From a bacterium M00.F.Ca.ET.205.01.1.1 (GTDB lineage Bacteria; Pseudomonadota; Alphaproteobacteria; Rhizobiales; Rhizobiaceae): DNA of 64,000 nucleotides. Made by a program: the position numbers and the translations under genes. Below are positions 43,831-53,068 of this stretch, one piece after another. The notes beneath the pieces are model-generated. The model worked only from the letters and a program-made list of their open reading frames with translations, did not search any database and was not told the origin of the DNA. Each line of letters starts with the position of its first letter. Position 1 is the first letter of the stretch. The stretch spans positions 186,001 to 250,000 of the forward strand of contig SRUQ01000009.1 in NCBI GenBank assembly GCA_004791255.1, written 5' to 3'.

Positions 43831-44774
43831 CTCTGTTTCACCTTGTTGAGCGCCTTGACGTAGATGTTGGCGAGGCCGAACACCGCCACGAACAGGATGA
43901 TGGCGAAGGCCGAGGAATAGCCGGTGCGCCAGCTTTCGAAGGCCTGTCGCTTCAGCGTGATCGAGGCGACCTCGGTGGTCGAGCCCGGCCCGCCGCCGGT
44001 CAGGAGATTGACCATGTCGAACATCTTGAAGTTCTCGATGCCGCGAAACAGCACCGCCAGCATGATGAAGGGCAGCGCCATCGGCAGCGTGATCGACCAG
44101 AACTGCCGCCAGTTGGAGGCGCGGTCGACCTCGGCCGCCTCGTAGATGTATTCGGGGATCGAGCGCAGGCCCGCGAGGCAGATCAGCATCACATAGGGCG
44201 TCCACATCCAGGTATCGACAATGACGATCGACCACGGCGCCAGCGAGACGTTGGAGAGCATCTGGATGTTCGTCGGCGGAATGCCACTGACAAACGAGAT
44301 GACATAGGAAAACAGCCCGATCTGCGGCTCGTAGAGGAAGCGCCAGAAATTGCCGACCACCGCCGGCGACAGCATCATCGGCACCAGGATCAGTGTCGTC
44401 CAGAAGGCGTGGCCGCGGAACTTCCTGTCGATCAGCCAGGCCAGGGTGAAGCCGATCAGCGTCTGCAACAGGATGGTCCAGAACACGAAATGCGCGGTGG
44501 TCTGCATCGCGATCCAGATATCCTGGTCGCCAAGAATGCGCTGGTAGTTGGAGAAGCCGAGGTTCTTCACCACTTCATTCGGGCGGTTGGCCCGGAAGTT
44601 GGTGAACGACAGATAGATCGCCCAGAACAGCGGGAAGATGTTGATGGCAAGCAGCAACAGGATCGTCGGCGAGATGAACAGCCAGGCGAGGCCCTTGTCG
44701 CTGATGCCCCGAACCTTGCGTGCCAACGGTTCCGGGGTCGCCCGGGCAACATTGTCCGCAGTCCGATTGAGCAT
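43827..44774 (-). CDS. ABC importer permease, MalF type
   Basis: Integral-membrane permease, 315 aa, with about six helices and the EAA loop (YEAAEVDRASNWRQFWSITLP). A cytosolic N-terminal helix precedes the first membrane segment (WLFISPTILLLLAINIFPLFWAIYLS). I start at the ATG at 44774, with AGGA six bases upstream; an earlier GTG at 44795 is possible. It is 122 bp after the binding-protein gene, a gap that can hold an mRNA-processing hairpin reducing downstream expression, though I see no strong stem. Confidence 0.85.
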   Translation of the reverse strand: MLNRTADNVARATPEPLARKVRGISDKGLAWLFISPTILLLLAINIFPLFWAIYLSFTNFRANRPNEVVKNLGFSNYQRILGDQDIWIAMQTTAHFVFWTILLQTLIGFTLAWLIDRKFRGHAFWTTLILVPMMLSPAVVGNFWRFLYEPQIGLFSYVISFVSGIPPTNIQMLSNVSLAPWSIVIVDTWMWTPYVMLICLAGLRSIPEYIYEAAEVDRASNWRQFWSITLPMALPFIMLAVLFRGIENFKMFDMVNLLTGGGPGSTTEVASITLKRQAFESWRTGYSSAFAIILFVAVFGLANIYVKALNKVKQR

Positions 44775-44896
44775 GGTCAGTCCTGCTTCGGTCACGGGTC
44801 AGTCTCGATGATGGAATTTATCTGAACTGCGTCCCGTGCCAAGGGCGGCACGGGACGCTGCGGTCCGGCTCGGGAGGAGCCTTAGATATTCCCCGA

Positions 44897-46228
44897 CTAC
44901 ATCTTGCCGTCGTCCTGGAACACCTGCGACCAGTCCTTGACCAGCCCGTCGAGCGCATCCTTGGCCGAGCCCTGGCCGGCGACGACATAGTCGTGGAAGC
45001 GCTTCTGCGAGGCCTGCAGCAGCGGCGCGTAGCTGGGCTCGGCCCAGAAGTCCTTCACGATGGCCATCGAGTCGAGGAAGGTCTGCGCATAGGGCTGGCT
45101 GGCGGGGAATTTCGGATCCTTGACCACAGCGTTGAGGCAGGAATAGCCGCCGAGCGACCACCATTTGGCCTGCACGTCCTTGTTGGCGAACCACTTGATG
45201 TATTTCAGCGCCGATTCCTGCTTGTCGGAATAGGAGACCACCGAGATGCCCTGGCCGCCGAGCTGCGCGAACTGGTCGCCGTCCGGTCCCTTCGGGTTGA
45301 CGAAATAGCCGATCTTGTCGCCGCCGACATTCTCGTCCTTCTGCAGGCCGGGCCATGTGAAGGCGAAGTTCATGTGCATCGCCACCTGCCCGGATTTGAA
45401 GGCATCGACGCCTTCGCCCATGTAGCTGTTGGAGGCGCCGGGCGGGGTGCAGCAATCATAGAGCGCCTTGTAAAACTCCAGCCCCTTCGCCGACTTCTCG
45501 GAATTGACGAAGCCTTCCATCTCGTAGGGCTTTTTCGGGTTCTCGTACTGGAAGCCGTAGCTGTAGAGCACGTCCATGGCCCCCATGGTGATGCCTTCCG
45601 AGCCGCGCTCGGTGTAGATCGAGGCGCCGTAGACCGTCTTGCCGTCGATCTGCCGCTTCTGGAAGAATTCGGCGATCTGTTTCAGCTGGTCGAAGGTGGC
45701 GGGCGGGCCGAGATCCCAGCCGTACTTCTCCTTGAATTCCTTCTGCAGCTCGGGCTTCGAGAACCAGTCCTTGCGGTAGGTCCAGCCGACGACGTCGCCC
45801 ATGGCCGGCAGTGCCCAGTAGTTCGGCGTGTTCTTCGGCCATTCGGAATAGCCGACGACGGTTGCCGGGACGAAGTCGTCCATGCTGATCTTCTCCTTGT
45901 CGAAGAAGTCGTTCAGCTTGACGTAATGGCCGTTCTCGGCCGCGCCGCCGATCCACTGGCTGTCGCCGATGATCAGGTCGCACAATTTGCCGTGCGAGTT
46001 GAGCTCGTTGAGGAAGCGGTCGGCATAGTTGGTCCACGGCACGAACTCGAATTTCATGCCGATGCCGGTTTCCTTGGTAAAGTCCTTGGACAGTTCGACC
46101 AGCGCGTTCGCCGGGTCCCAGGCGGCCCAGCACAACGTCAGATCTTCCGCATGCGCGGCGTTCGAGACGGCGGTTGACGCGAGTGCCGCCGAGGCCAGTC
46201 CCAACGCCAGTTTCAAGCTCGATTTCAT
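44897..46228 (-). CDS. Periplasmic substrate-binding protein of the ABC importer
   Basis: Family 1 extracellular solute-binding protein, 443 aa. A signal peptide (LKLALGLASAALASTAVSNAAHA, about residues 5-27, given as the pattern) precedes the mature domain beginning EDLTLCWAAWDPANAL. Internal segments GDVVGWTYRKDWF and FAFTWPGL line a carbohydrate-type cleft. It is the first gene of the operon. A strong ribosome site, TGGGAGGAAGG, precedes the ATG at 46228, fitting the excess of binding protein over membrane parts. The ligand is unknown; the kinases downstream point to a small ketose or polyol. Residues CCTPPGAS include adjacent Cys. Confidence 0.87.
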   Translation of the reverse strand: MKSSLKLALGLASAALASTAVSNAAHAEDLTLCWAAWDPANALVELSKDFTKETGIGMKFEFVPWTNYADRFLNELNSHGKLCDLIIGDSQWIGGAAENGHYVKLNDFFDKEKISMDDFVPATVVGYSEWPKNTPNYWALPAMGDVVGWTYRKDWFSKPELQKEFKEKYGWDLGPPATFDQLKQIAEFFQKRQIDGKTVYGASIYTERGSEGITMGAMDVLYSYGFQYENPKKPYEMEGFVNSEKSAKGLEFYKALYDCCTPPGASNSYMGEGVDAFKSGQVAMHMNFAFTWPGLQKDENVGGDKIGYFVNPKGPDGDQFAQLGGQGISVVSYSDKQESALKYIKWFANKDVQAKWWSLGGYSCLNAVVKDPKFPASQPYAQTFLDSMAIVKDFWAEPSYAPLLQASQKRFHDYVVAGQGSAKDALDGLVKDWSQVFQDDGKM

Positions 46229-46583
46229 GCCTTCCTCCCATGTACGAAACACGCCCGGATGACGCGTTTCAAAAACCTCTCAACCCCTCTCCTCAGGGGC
46301 CTAAACATGGCGGCGCGGTGCGCGGCTGATGTTTAGTAATTTGTTTAGTGATGCAATTTTTACTAAACAACGCAAGCGAATTCGTCGCTGCGCCGCAACA
46401 TGACGGAACGGTTCGTTGAAATCGTTGGGAAATGAATGCCGGATGGTCCGGCCTGCTGACCATGGTTGCGAGAGGAGGTGAAGCTCGGCACGGTGCGTTG
46501 GAACCCGTTTCGCGGACCCAGCTTTGACCTCGCGCCGGTCGCACACATTGCATGGCGGCCGTGACCGCTGATATGCGGACGCG
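46229..46583. promoter_or_regulatory. Divergent region between ABC/dha operon and hrpB, with operator-like palindrome
   Basis: About 355 bp between divergent genes. A perfect inverted repeat GTTTAGTAA (46331-46339) and TTACTAAAC (46360-46368), with a third half-site GTTTAGTGA (46343-46351) inside, stands out in an AT-rich stretch and looks like the operator of the importer/dha operon. A further CTAAAC lies near 46310. No regulator gene is adjacent apart from the HTH-like protein at 35472. The remaining sequence to 46583 shows nothing I can support. Confidence 0.5.
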
Positions 46584-49046
46584 ATGACGACAAGACCCTT
46601 GCCGCAACTTCCGGTCACAGCCGTGCTGCCGGCGCTCAGCGAAGCGCTTGGCAACGGCAACAGCGCCGTGCTGGTGGCGCCTCCCGGCGCCGGCAAGACG
46701 ACGCTGGTGCCGCTGGCGCTGCTCGATGCGCCTTGGCTCGGAACAGGCCGGATCGTGTTGCTGGAGCCCCGGCGGCTGGCCGCCCGCGCCGCCGCGCGCC
46801 GCATGGCCGAACTGCTGGGCGAAGAACCCGGCGGCATCGTCGGCTACGCCATGCGCATGGAAAACCGCACTTCGGCCCGGACAAAAATCCTGGTCGTCAC
46901 CGAAGGTGTGCTGTCGCGGATGATCCTCGACGACCCAGAACTGCCAGGGGTTTCGGCAGTCATTTTCGACGAGTTCCACGAGCGCTCGCTCGACGGCGAT
47001 TTCGGTCTGGCGCTAGCGCTCGACGTACAGGGTGCGCTTCGGCCGGATCTGCGCCTTCTGGTGATGTCGGCGACGCTCGACGGCGCGCGTGTCGCGAAAC
47101 TCTTGGCGGGCGCGCCGGTGATCGAAAGCGAGGGCCGCGCCTTCCCCGTCGAGATCAGTTACGACGAGCGGCCGGCTGGCGTGGCGATCGAGGACGCCAT
47201 GGCCAAGGCGATCCGCTCGGCGCTCGCCGACGAGAGTGGCAGCCTGCTTGCCTTCCTGCCCGGCCAGCGCGAGATCGAGCGCACCGCCGAGCGGCTGCAG
47301 GGCCGCCTCAGCGCCGACACCGACATCGTGCCGCTCTATGGCATGCTCGACGGCAAGGCGCAGGACGCGGCGATCAAGCCGGCGCCGGCGGGCCGCCGCA
47401 AGGTGGTGCTGGCCACCTCCATTGCCGAGACATCCATCACCATCGACGGCGTGCGCGTCGTCATCGATTCCGGCCTGTCGCGACTGCCGCGCTACGAGCC
47501 GGCCAGCGGCCTGACCCGGCTGGAAACGGTGCGCGTCAGCAAGGCCTCCGCCGAGCAGCGCGCCGGCCGCGCCGGGCGCACGCAGCCAGGTGTTGCCATC
47601 CGGCTGTGGCGGGCCGAGCAGACGGCGGCACTGCCCGCCTTCACGCCGCCCGAAATCCTCGAGGCGGATCTCTCCGGCCTGCTGCTCGACTGTGCCGCCT
47701 TCGGCGTCGCCGATCCGTCGTCGCTTGCCTTCCTCGATCCGCCGCCGGCGCCGGCGCTCAATGAGGCGAGGTCGTTGCTGCGGGCGCTGGATGCCATTGA
47801 CGGGGCCGGTCGGCTGACGGAGGCGGGCACGTCGATGCGCAAGCTCGCTCTGCCGGTGCGGCTGGCGCATATGGTCGCCGAGGCGGCGAGCAGCGGTCAT
47901 GTCCATGAGGCGGCCTTGCTAGCCGTGTTGCTCACCGAACTCGGTTTGGGCGGCGACAGCGCCGACCTGGAACGGAGGTTGATGCGCTTTCGCACCGAGA
48001 AATCGCCGCGCGCCACCGCTGCGCGCCAGCTCGCCGAACGACTGGCGAAACAGGCGGGTGGCGCAAAACGCAGCGACGCTGTTTCGGCCGGCGCGCTTCT
48101 CATCCACGCTTGGCCCGACCGTGTCGCCAAGGCGCGTGGCGAGCGCGGCCGCTTCGTTCTCGCCAACGGGTCGGGCGCCATGCTCGATGCCGCCGATCCG
48201 CTGGCCGGCGAACCCTTTCTGGTCGTCGCCGACCTGCAGGGCAAGGCGCAAAATGCGCGCATCACGGCGGCGGCGGCGGTTGGCGAGGAGGACATCCGCG
48301 CCGCGCTTGGTGAGCGGATTGAAACGCGCCGGCACACCAGCTTCGACCGCGATCGGCGCGCCGTGCGTGTGCGCGAAACCGTGCGCCTGGGCGCCATCAC
48401 ACTCGCCGAGCGCATGCTGCCGGCGCCGGCCGGCACCGAGGCCGACCGCGCCGTTCTTGACGCATTGCGCGAGCATGGCCTGTCGCTGCTGACCTGGAGC
48501 AAGGAGGCGCAGACGCTGCGCCAGCGGCTATCCTGGCTGTATCGCGGTCTCGGTGAACCATGGCCCGACATGTCGGACGAAGCGCTGATCGAGCATCTGG
48601 ACGACTGGCTGCTGCCCTACCTGTCCGGAGCGGCATCCCTGGCCGCCATCGATCCGGGCGTCGTCTCGGCCGGGCTGACGGCACTCGTGCCGCACGATCT
48701 GCAGCGCCGCATCGATGCGCTGGCGCCGACCCATTTCGACGCTCCCTCGGGCAGCCGCGTGCCGATCCGCTATGACGGCGAATGGCCTGTGCTGGCCGTC
48801 CGCGTGCAGGAGCTGTTCGGCCTCGGCCACCATCCTTCGATTGCCGGCGGCACCGTGCCGCTGACGCTTGAACTCTTGTCGCCGGCGCACCGGCCTATCC
48901 AGACGACGCGCGACCTGCCCGGTTTCTGGCGCGGCTCCTGGGCCGATGTGCGCACCGACATGCGCGGCCGCTATCCCCGCCATGTCTGGCCCGAAAACCC
49001 GCTGCTCGCCGCCGCCACCAGCCGGGCCAAGCCGCGCGGCACCTAG
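46584..49046 (+). CDS. hrpB: ATP-dependent RNA helicase HrpB
   Basis: DEAH-type helicase, 820 aa, normal HrpB length. Motif I APPGAGKTT (about 33-41), motif II DEFHERS (about 130-136), motif III MSATLDG, and motif VI EQRAGRAGRT are clear. The C-terminal half has the HrpB-specific domain ending in RGRYPRHVWPENPL. The family is cytoplasmic and thought to remodel RNA; its precise task in rhizobia is unknown. It is transcribed away from the importer operon and is followed by an inverted-repeat element. Confidence 0.9.
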   Translation: MTTRPLPQLPVTAVLPALSEALGNGNSAVLVAPPGAGKTTLVPLALLDAPWLGTGRIVLLEPRRLAARAAARRMAELLGEEPGGIVGYAMRMENRTSARTKILVVTEGVLSRMILDDPELPGVSAVIFDEFHERSLDGDFGLALALDVQGALRPDLRLLVMSATLDGARVAKLLAGAPVIESEGRAFPVEISYDERPAGVAIEDAMAKAIRSALADESGSLLAFLPGQREIERTAERLQGRLSADTDIVPLYGMLDGKAQDAAIKPAPAGRRKVVLATSIAETSITIDGVRVVIDSGLSRLPRYEPASGLTRLETVRVSKASAEQRAGRAGRTQPGVAIRLWRAEQTAALPAFTPPEILEADLSGLLLDCAAFGVADPSSLAFLDPPPAPALNEARSLLRALDAIDGAGRLTEAGTSMRKLALPVRLAHMVAEAASSGHVHEAALLAVLLTELGLGGDSADLERRLMRFRTEKSPRATAARQLAERLAKQAGGAKRSDAVSAGALLIHAWPDRVAKARGERGRFVLANGSGAMLDAADPLAGEPFLVVADLQGKAQNARITAAAAVGEEDIRAALGERIETRRHTSFDRDRRAVRVRETVRLGAITLAERMLPAPAGTEADRAVLDALREHGLSLLTWSKEAQTLRQRLSWLYRGLGEPWPDMSDEALIEHLDDWLLPYLSGAASLAAIDPGVVSAGLTALVPHDLQRRIDALAPTHFDAPSGSRVPIRYDGEWPVLAVRVQELFGLGHHPSIAGGTVPLTLELLSPAHRPIQTTRDLPGFWRGSWADVRTDMRGRYPRHVWPENPLLAAATSRAKPRGT

Positions 49047-49103
49047 GTTTGGGCAGAAGCTTTCACGGGCCGCAGACCTTGGCGAGTGGCGCAAGCACTC
49101 GTC

Positions 49104-49314
49104 ACTTCGTCATCCACGGGCGGAGCAAGGAGCGTAGCGACGTGGCGCAGACCCCTGGAGCTGCTCCGCAGCCCAAGGGATCCATGCCGCGACGTCCGGG
49201 CGTCGCCACGGTGCAGAATTCCACTCCGTTGCACCGCATGACAAAGGTCGCGGCATGGATTCCAGGGTCTACGCGACGGAGCTTCGCTCCTGCTTCGCCC
49301 AGGAATGACGAAGT
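49104..49314. repeat. Inverted-repeat intergenic element, copy 1 (upstream of actS)
   Basis: A 211 bp element with perfect 10 bp ends (ACTTCGTCAT at 49104 and ATGACGAAGT at 49305-49314). Internally, GGAGCAAGGAGCG...CAGACCC and GGGTCT...GGAGCTTCGCTCC form a long imperfect hairpin around CATGCCGCGA...CGCGGCATG. A shorter related copy is at 51318-51497. No coding potential is seen. It resembles the RIME/mosaic type of rhizobial repeat. The flanking sequence in 49047-49351 has no other feature. Confidence 0.75.
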
Positions 49315-49351
49315 TGAGCACCTAGCGCTCGCCCTCGCGCGGCTGTAATCC

Positions 49352-50683
49352 ATGGCCATGATCAACGTTTTGCGTTCGCCCGATTTCCAGCAGAGCCAGC
49401 GGCTGCGCCTCAACACGCTGATCCGGCTGCGCTGGCTTGCCATCGTCGGGCAGAGCCTGACGGTGCTGGTCGTCGCCTATGGCTTGAAATTCCCGCTGCC
49501 AGTCAGCCTGTGTTTCGCGCTGATCGCCTGCTCGGCGTGGATGAACCTGTTCCTCGCCTTCCGCTTTCCGGCTGCGCACCGGCTCACCCCGTTCGCGGCC
49601 TTCGTCATCCTGATCTTCGACAGCCTGCAGCTTGCCGGCCTGCTCTACATGACCGGCGGCCTCACCAATCCGTTCTCGCTGCTGATGACCGTGCCTGTCG
49701 TGATCTCGGCGACGTCGCTGCCGCTGCGCCTCACTGCCGTGCTTGGCGGGCTGGTGATGACGGCGGCGACGTTGCTTGTCTTCATCCATCTGCCGCTGCC
49801 CTGGTACGAGGGCGCTCCGCTGGCGATGCCCTTCATCTATGTCGCGGGCATGTGGATGGCGGTGCTGTCCTCGATCGCCTTTACCGCCATGTATGCTTTC
49901 CGGGTGGCCGCCGAAGCGCGGCTTCTGGCCAATGCGCTCGCCGCCACCGAACTGGTGCTGCAGCGCGAGCAGCACCTTTCGGCGCTCGACGGGCTGGCTG
50001 CTGCCGCGGCGCACGAACTCGGCACGCCGCTTGCCACCATCACGCTGGTTGCCAAGGAGATGGAAAAGGCGCTTGGCAGCAATGCGAAATACGGCGAGGA
50101 CGTCAAGCTGCTGCGCTCGCAGAGCGAGCGCTGCCGCGAGATCCTCAAGCGCTTGACCAGCCTGTCGTCGGAGGGTGAGGCGCATCTGTCGCGCCTGCCG
50201 CTGACCTCGCTGGTCGAGGAGGTTACCGCGCCGCATCGCGATTTCGGCATCTCGATCAAGCTTCGGCCCGGCGAGCGCGTTGGCCCCGAGCCGGTCGGGC
50301 GCCGCAATCCGGGCGTCATCTACGGGCTCGGAAACCTGGTCGAGAACGCCGTCGATTTCGCCCGCAAGAGCGTCACCGTGCGCTGGAGCTGGGACGACGC
50401 CAACGTCACCTTTTCGATCATCGACGATGGGCCGGGCTTTCCGGCCGAGATCATCGACCGCATCGGCGAGCCCTATATGTCGACGCGTCAGGGCACGGAG
50501 GCAGGCGGCGGCCTGGGGCTCGGCCTGTTCATCGCCAAGACGCTGCTCGAACGCTCCGGCGCCGTGCTCGATTTCCGCAACTCGAGCGGGCTGGGCGAGG
50601 GCGCCGTGGTGCAGATTTCGTGGCCCAGAAGCGTCTTCCTCAACCCGGAAGCCGGCGCCTCGACGATGTTTGACACCGCGTAA
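49352..50683 (+). CDS. actS: Redox sensor histidine kinase ActS (RegB/PrrB family)
   Basis: Membrane sensor kinase, 443 aa. About six hydrophobic helices occupy residues 25-190. GGLTNPF (about 101-107) is the quinone-binding motif of the RegB family. The H-box AAAHELGTPLATI holds the phospho-His. SERCREIL carries the conserved redox-active Cys, equivalent to Cys265 of RegB. The N- and G-boxes (NLVENAVDFA, DDGPGF, GGGLGLGLFI) complete the ATPase domain. It senses the respiratory quinone pool and phosphorylates ActR. Rhizobial members are linked to acid tolerance, CO2 fixation and nitrogen fixation control. Confidence 0.92.
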   Translation: MAMINVLRSPDFQQSQRLRLNTLIRLRWLAIVGQSLTVLVVAYGLKFPLPVSLCFALIACSAWMNLFLAFRFPAAHRLTPFAAFVILIFDSLQLAGLLYMTGGLTNPFSLLMTVPVVISATSLPLRLTAVLGGLVMTAATLLVFIHLPLPWYEGAPLAMPFIYVAGMWMAVLSSIAFTAMYAFRVAAEARLLANALAATELVLQREQHLSALDGLAAAAAHELGTPLATITLVAKEMEKALGSNAKYGEDVKLLRSQSERCREILKRLTSLSSEGEAHLSRLPLTSLVEEVTAPHRDFGISIKLRPGERVGPEPVGRRNPGVIYGLGNLVENAVDFARKSVTVRWSWDDANVTFSIIDDGPGFPAEIIDRIGEPYMSTRQGTEAGGGLGLGLFIAKTLLERSGAVLDFRNSSGLGEGAVVQISWPRSVFLNPEAGASTMFDTA

Positions 50684-50746
50684 ATTGGACAATAGCGGCG
50701 CAAAACTATATCTGCGTAAAAATAAGGCAGCAGGAATGTCGAGACG

Positions 50747-51310
50747 ATGACAGGCGATGACAACATTGGCGCAATGATTGAAGGCGAGGACACCTCGCTG
50801 CTGATCGTCGATGACGACAAGCCGTTCCTCACACGTCTGGCCCGCGCCATGGAAACCAGGGGCTTCGTGGTCGAGACGGCGGAGAGCGTCGAGGAGGCGG
50901 TCGGCAAGGCGCGCGCCAATCCGCCGGCCTATGCGGTGGTCGACATGCGGCTCGGCGACGGCAACGGCCTCGACGTGGTCGCCGCGATCCGCGAAAAGCG
51001 CGAGGACTCCCGCACCATCATCCTGACCGGCTACGGCAACATCGCCACCGCGGTGACCGCGGTGAAACTCGGCGCCGTCGACTATCTGTCGAAGCCGGCC
51101 GATGCCGACGATATCTTCGCCGCGCTCACCCGCACCTCGGGCGAGCGCGCCGCACCGCCGGAAAATCCGATGTCGGCCGACCGCGTGCGCTGGGAGCATA
51201 TCCAGCGCGTCTACGAGATGTGCGAGCGCAACGTCTCCGAGACCGCGCGCCGGCTCAACATGCACCGCCGTACGCTGCAGCGGATACTGGCCAAGCGCGC
51301 GCCGCGCTGA
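50747..51310 (+). CDS. actR: Redox response regulator ActR (RegA/PrrA family)
   Basis: Response regulator, 187 aa. The receiver domain has LLIVDDDKPF, the phospho-Asp in YAVVDMRLGDG, the Thr of IILTGYG and the Lys of YLSKPAD. A Pro-rich hinge (APPENP) leads to the Fis-type helix-turn-helix SETARRLNMHRRTLQRILAK, which is nearly invariant in this family. ActS, 63 bp upstream, is the partner. It activates and represses genes of energy metabolism in response to redox state. The pair is boxed between two copies of the inverted-repeat element. Confidence 0.94.
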   Translation: MTGDDNIGAMIEGEDTSLLIVDDDKPFLTRLARAMETRGFVVETAESVEEAVGKARANPPAYAVVDMRLGDGNGLDVVAAIREKREDSRTIILTGYGNIATAVTAVKLGAVDYLSKPADADDIFAALTRTSGERAAPPENPMSADRVRWEHIQRVYEMCERNVSETARRLNMHRRTLQRILAKRAPR

Positions 51311-51317
51311 ACCAGCG

Positions 51318-51497
51318 TCGTCATCCTTGGGCGTAGCGCCGCAAAGCGGCGCGCAGACCCAAGGGTCCATGCCGTGCCTTTGGCCCTAGGATGCGGCGGA
51401 ACAGAATTCTGCCCCGTTGCAACGCCTTGACTTCACGGCATGGATTCCGGGGTCTGCGCCGCGTCGCTTCGCTCCTTGCTCCGCCCCAGAATGACGA
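51318..51497. repeat. Inverted-repeat intergenic element, copy 2 (downstream of actR)
   Basis: About 180 bp with ends TCGTCAT (51318-51324) and ATGACGA (51491-51497). It shares CAGACCCAAGG...TCCATGCCGTG, CACGGCATGGATTCC and GTCTGCGCCGCGTCG with copy 1 at 49104-49314 and forms a similar long hairpin. It begins 7 bp after the actR stop and could act as transcription end. The remaining 51498-51630 shows only the ribosome site of nhaA. Confidence 0.75.
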
Positions 51498-51630
51498 AGA
51501 GACGGGCGTTTCGGCCAGCTTTCGAAGCATACGATGTGCTTTGTGAAATCGTACGCCTTGCTTCGCCACTGACATTGGGCATCATTGAATTACAGGCTTC
51601 CGGCCAGCGGGCCGGGCAACGGAGAGGTTC

Positions 51631-52824
51631 ATGCAAGACGATCGGCCAGTTTCCGTCTTCCGCGAATTCCTCGACAGCGAGGCGGCCGGCGGCATCGTCC
51701 TGATGGCGGCAGCCGCGCTGGCCCTGATCGTCGCCAATTCACCGCTCTCCGAACCCTATTTCTCCGCCCTGCACGCCTATCTCGGCCCGCTCAGCGTCTC
51801 GCATTGGGTCAATGACGGGCTGATGGCGGTGTTCTTCCTGCTCGTCGGGCTGGAGATCAAGCGCGAGATGCTGGACGGCCAGCTTTCGACCTGGCCGCGC
51901 CGGGTGTTGCCCGGCATCGCGGCGGCCGGCGGCATGCTGGTTCCGGCGCTGGTCTATGTCGCCATCAACCGCGACAATCCAGCCGCGCTCTCCGGCTGGG
52001 CGATCCCGACCGCCACCGACATCGCCTTCGCGCTCGGTGTGCTGTCGCTGCTCGGCAGCCGCGTCCCGGCCTCGCTGAAAGTGTTCCTCACCGCGCTCGC
52101 CATCATCGATGATCTCGGCGCGGTCATCATCATCGCCATTTTCTACACCAGCGGCCTGTCGCTGGCCTATCTCGGCGCCGCCTTCGGCGTCATTGCCGTG
52201 CTCATCGTGCTCAACCGCATGCGGGTGATGAGCCTGGTGCCCTATCTCGTGCTTGGCGCCGTCCTGTGGGTGCTGGTGCTGAAATCGGGCGTGCATGCCA
52301 CGCTTGCCGGCGTAGCACTTGCGCTGACCATTCCGCTCGAACGCGCCTCAGGCATCGGCCACGACCTCGACCATTCGCCGCTGCACCGGCTCGAGCACGG
52401 CCTGCACAAGATCGTGGCCTTCGGCATCATCCCCATCTTCGGCTTCGCCAATGCCGGCGTGTCGCTCGCCGGCCTGAGCTTCGGTGCGCTGATCGAACCG
52501 TTGACGCTGGGTGTCGCCGCCGGCCTCGTTCTGGGAAAACTGGTCGGCGTGTTCGGCTCCTCCGCGCTCGCCATCCGCTTCGGCCTTGCCGACCTGCCGG
52601 CCCATGCCGGCTGGTCGCACATGATCGGCATTTCGCTGCTGTGCGGCATCGGCTTCACCATGAGCCTGTTCATCGGCCTGCTTGCCTTCGCCGGCGACGT
52701 GGCGCTGCAGGACGCGGTCAAGGTCGGCATCCTCGCCGGCTCGCTGGTCGCGGCCCTCCTCGGCGCCGCCGTGCTGTTGCTGGCGCCGGCGGTTGGTGGG
52801 GCGGAAGAAGCGGAGATGGAATAG
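51631..52824 (+). CDS. nhaA: Na+/H+ antiporter NhaA
   Basis: NhaA, 397 aa, inner-membrane antiporter with about 12 helices. It expels Na+ in exchange for H+, for pH and salt balance. FLLVGLEIKREMLDG is the pH-sensing loop, IPTATDIAFALGVLSLLG and IIDDLGAVIIIAIFYT carry the transport Asp residues, and the late CGIGFTMSLFIGLLAF lies in the helix with the family Lys/Gly pattern. GGAGAGG at 51621-51627 is a strong ribosome site. It has no partner in the neighbourhood. Confidence 0.94.
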   Translation: MQDDRPVSVFREFLDSEAAGGIVLMAAAALALIVANSPLSEPYFSALHAYLGPLSVSHWVNDGLMAVFFLLVGLEIKREMLDGQLSTWPRRVLPGIAAAGGMLVPALVYVAINRDNPAALSGWAIPTATDIAFALGVLSLLGSRVPASLKVFLTALAIIDDLGAVIIIAIFYTSGLSLAYLGAAFGVIAVLIVLNRMRVMSLVPYLVLGAVLWVLVLKSGVHATLAGVALALTIPLERASGIGHDLDHSPLHRLEHGLHKIVAFGIIPIFGFANAGVSLAGLSFGALIEPLTLGVAAGLVLGKLVGVFGSSALAIRFGLADLPAHAGWSHMIGISLLCGIGFTMSLFIGLLAFAGDVALQDAVKVGILAGSLVAALLGAAVLLLAPAVGGAEEAEME

Positions 52825-52842
52825 GTTGGCGGATTTCCTCCA

Positions 52843-53020
52843 TCGCCGCGCCGCCCCTCATCGCGCTGCCGGGCATTTCTCCTCGTGAACGGGGGAAAGA
52901 AGCTCGCAGCGACGCCGGCACCCCTTCTGCAGCCTGAAAAATTGGCGAAATCGGCGATGAAATCGCCCTTCGCCCCGTTTACGGGGAGAAGATGCCGGCA
53001 GGCAGATGAGGGGCGGCGCC
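52843..53020. repeat. Inverted-repeat element between nhaA and mmcB
   Basis: Two arms of about 45-50 bp in inverted orientation: the left (52843 to about 52895) reads CGCCGCGCCGCCCCTCATC and on to CTGCCGGGCATTTCTCCTCG; the right (about 52975-53020) reads CCCCGTTTACGGGGAGAAG then ATGCCGGCAGGCAGATGAGG. They enclose about 80 bp. The sequence type (CCCTCATCTGCCTGCCGGCA with CTTCTCCCCG) is a different family from the actSR repeats. I see no ORF in it. Confidence 0.6.
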
Positions 53021-53068
53021 GACCGCAGGAAATTGTCTATTGCCGATCCAATGAGCCCTCGCCCCAGA

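Noticed and set aside
49322..51370. 682-codon minus-strand frame across actS/actR
   Set aside because: It is opposite two well-conserved genes, has the composition of an antisense shadow and reads through a repeat element.
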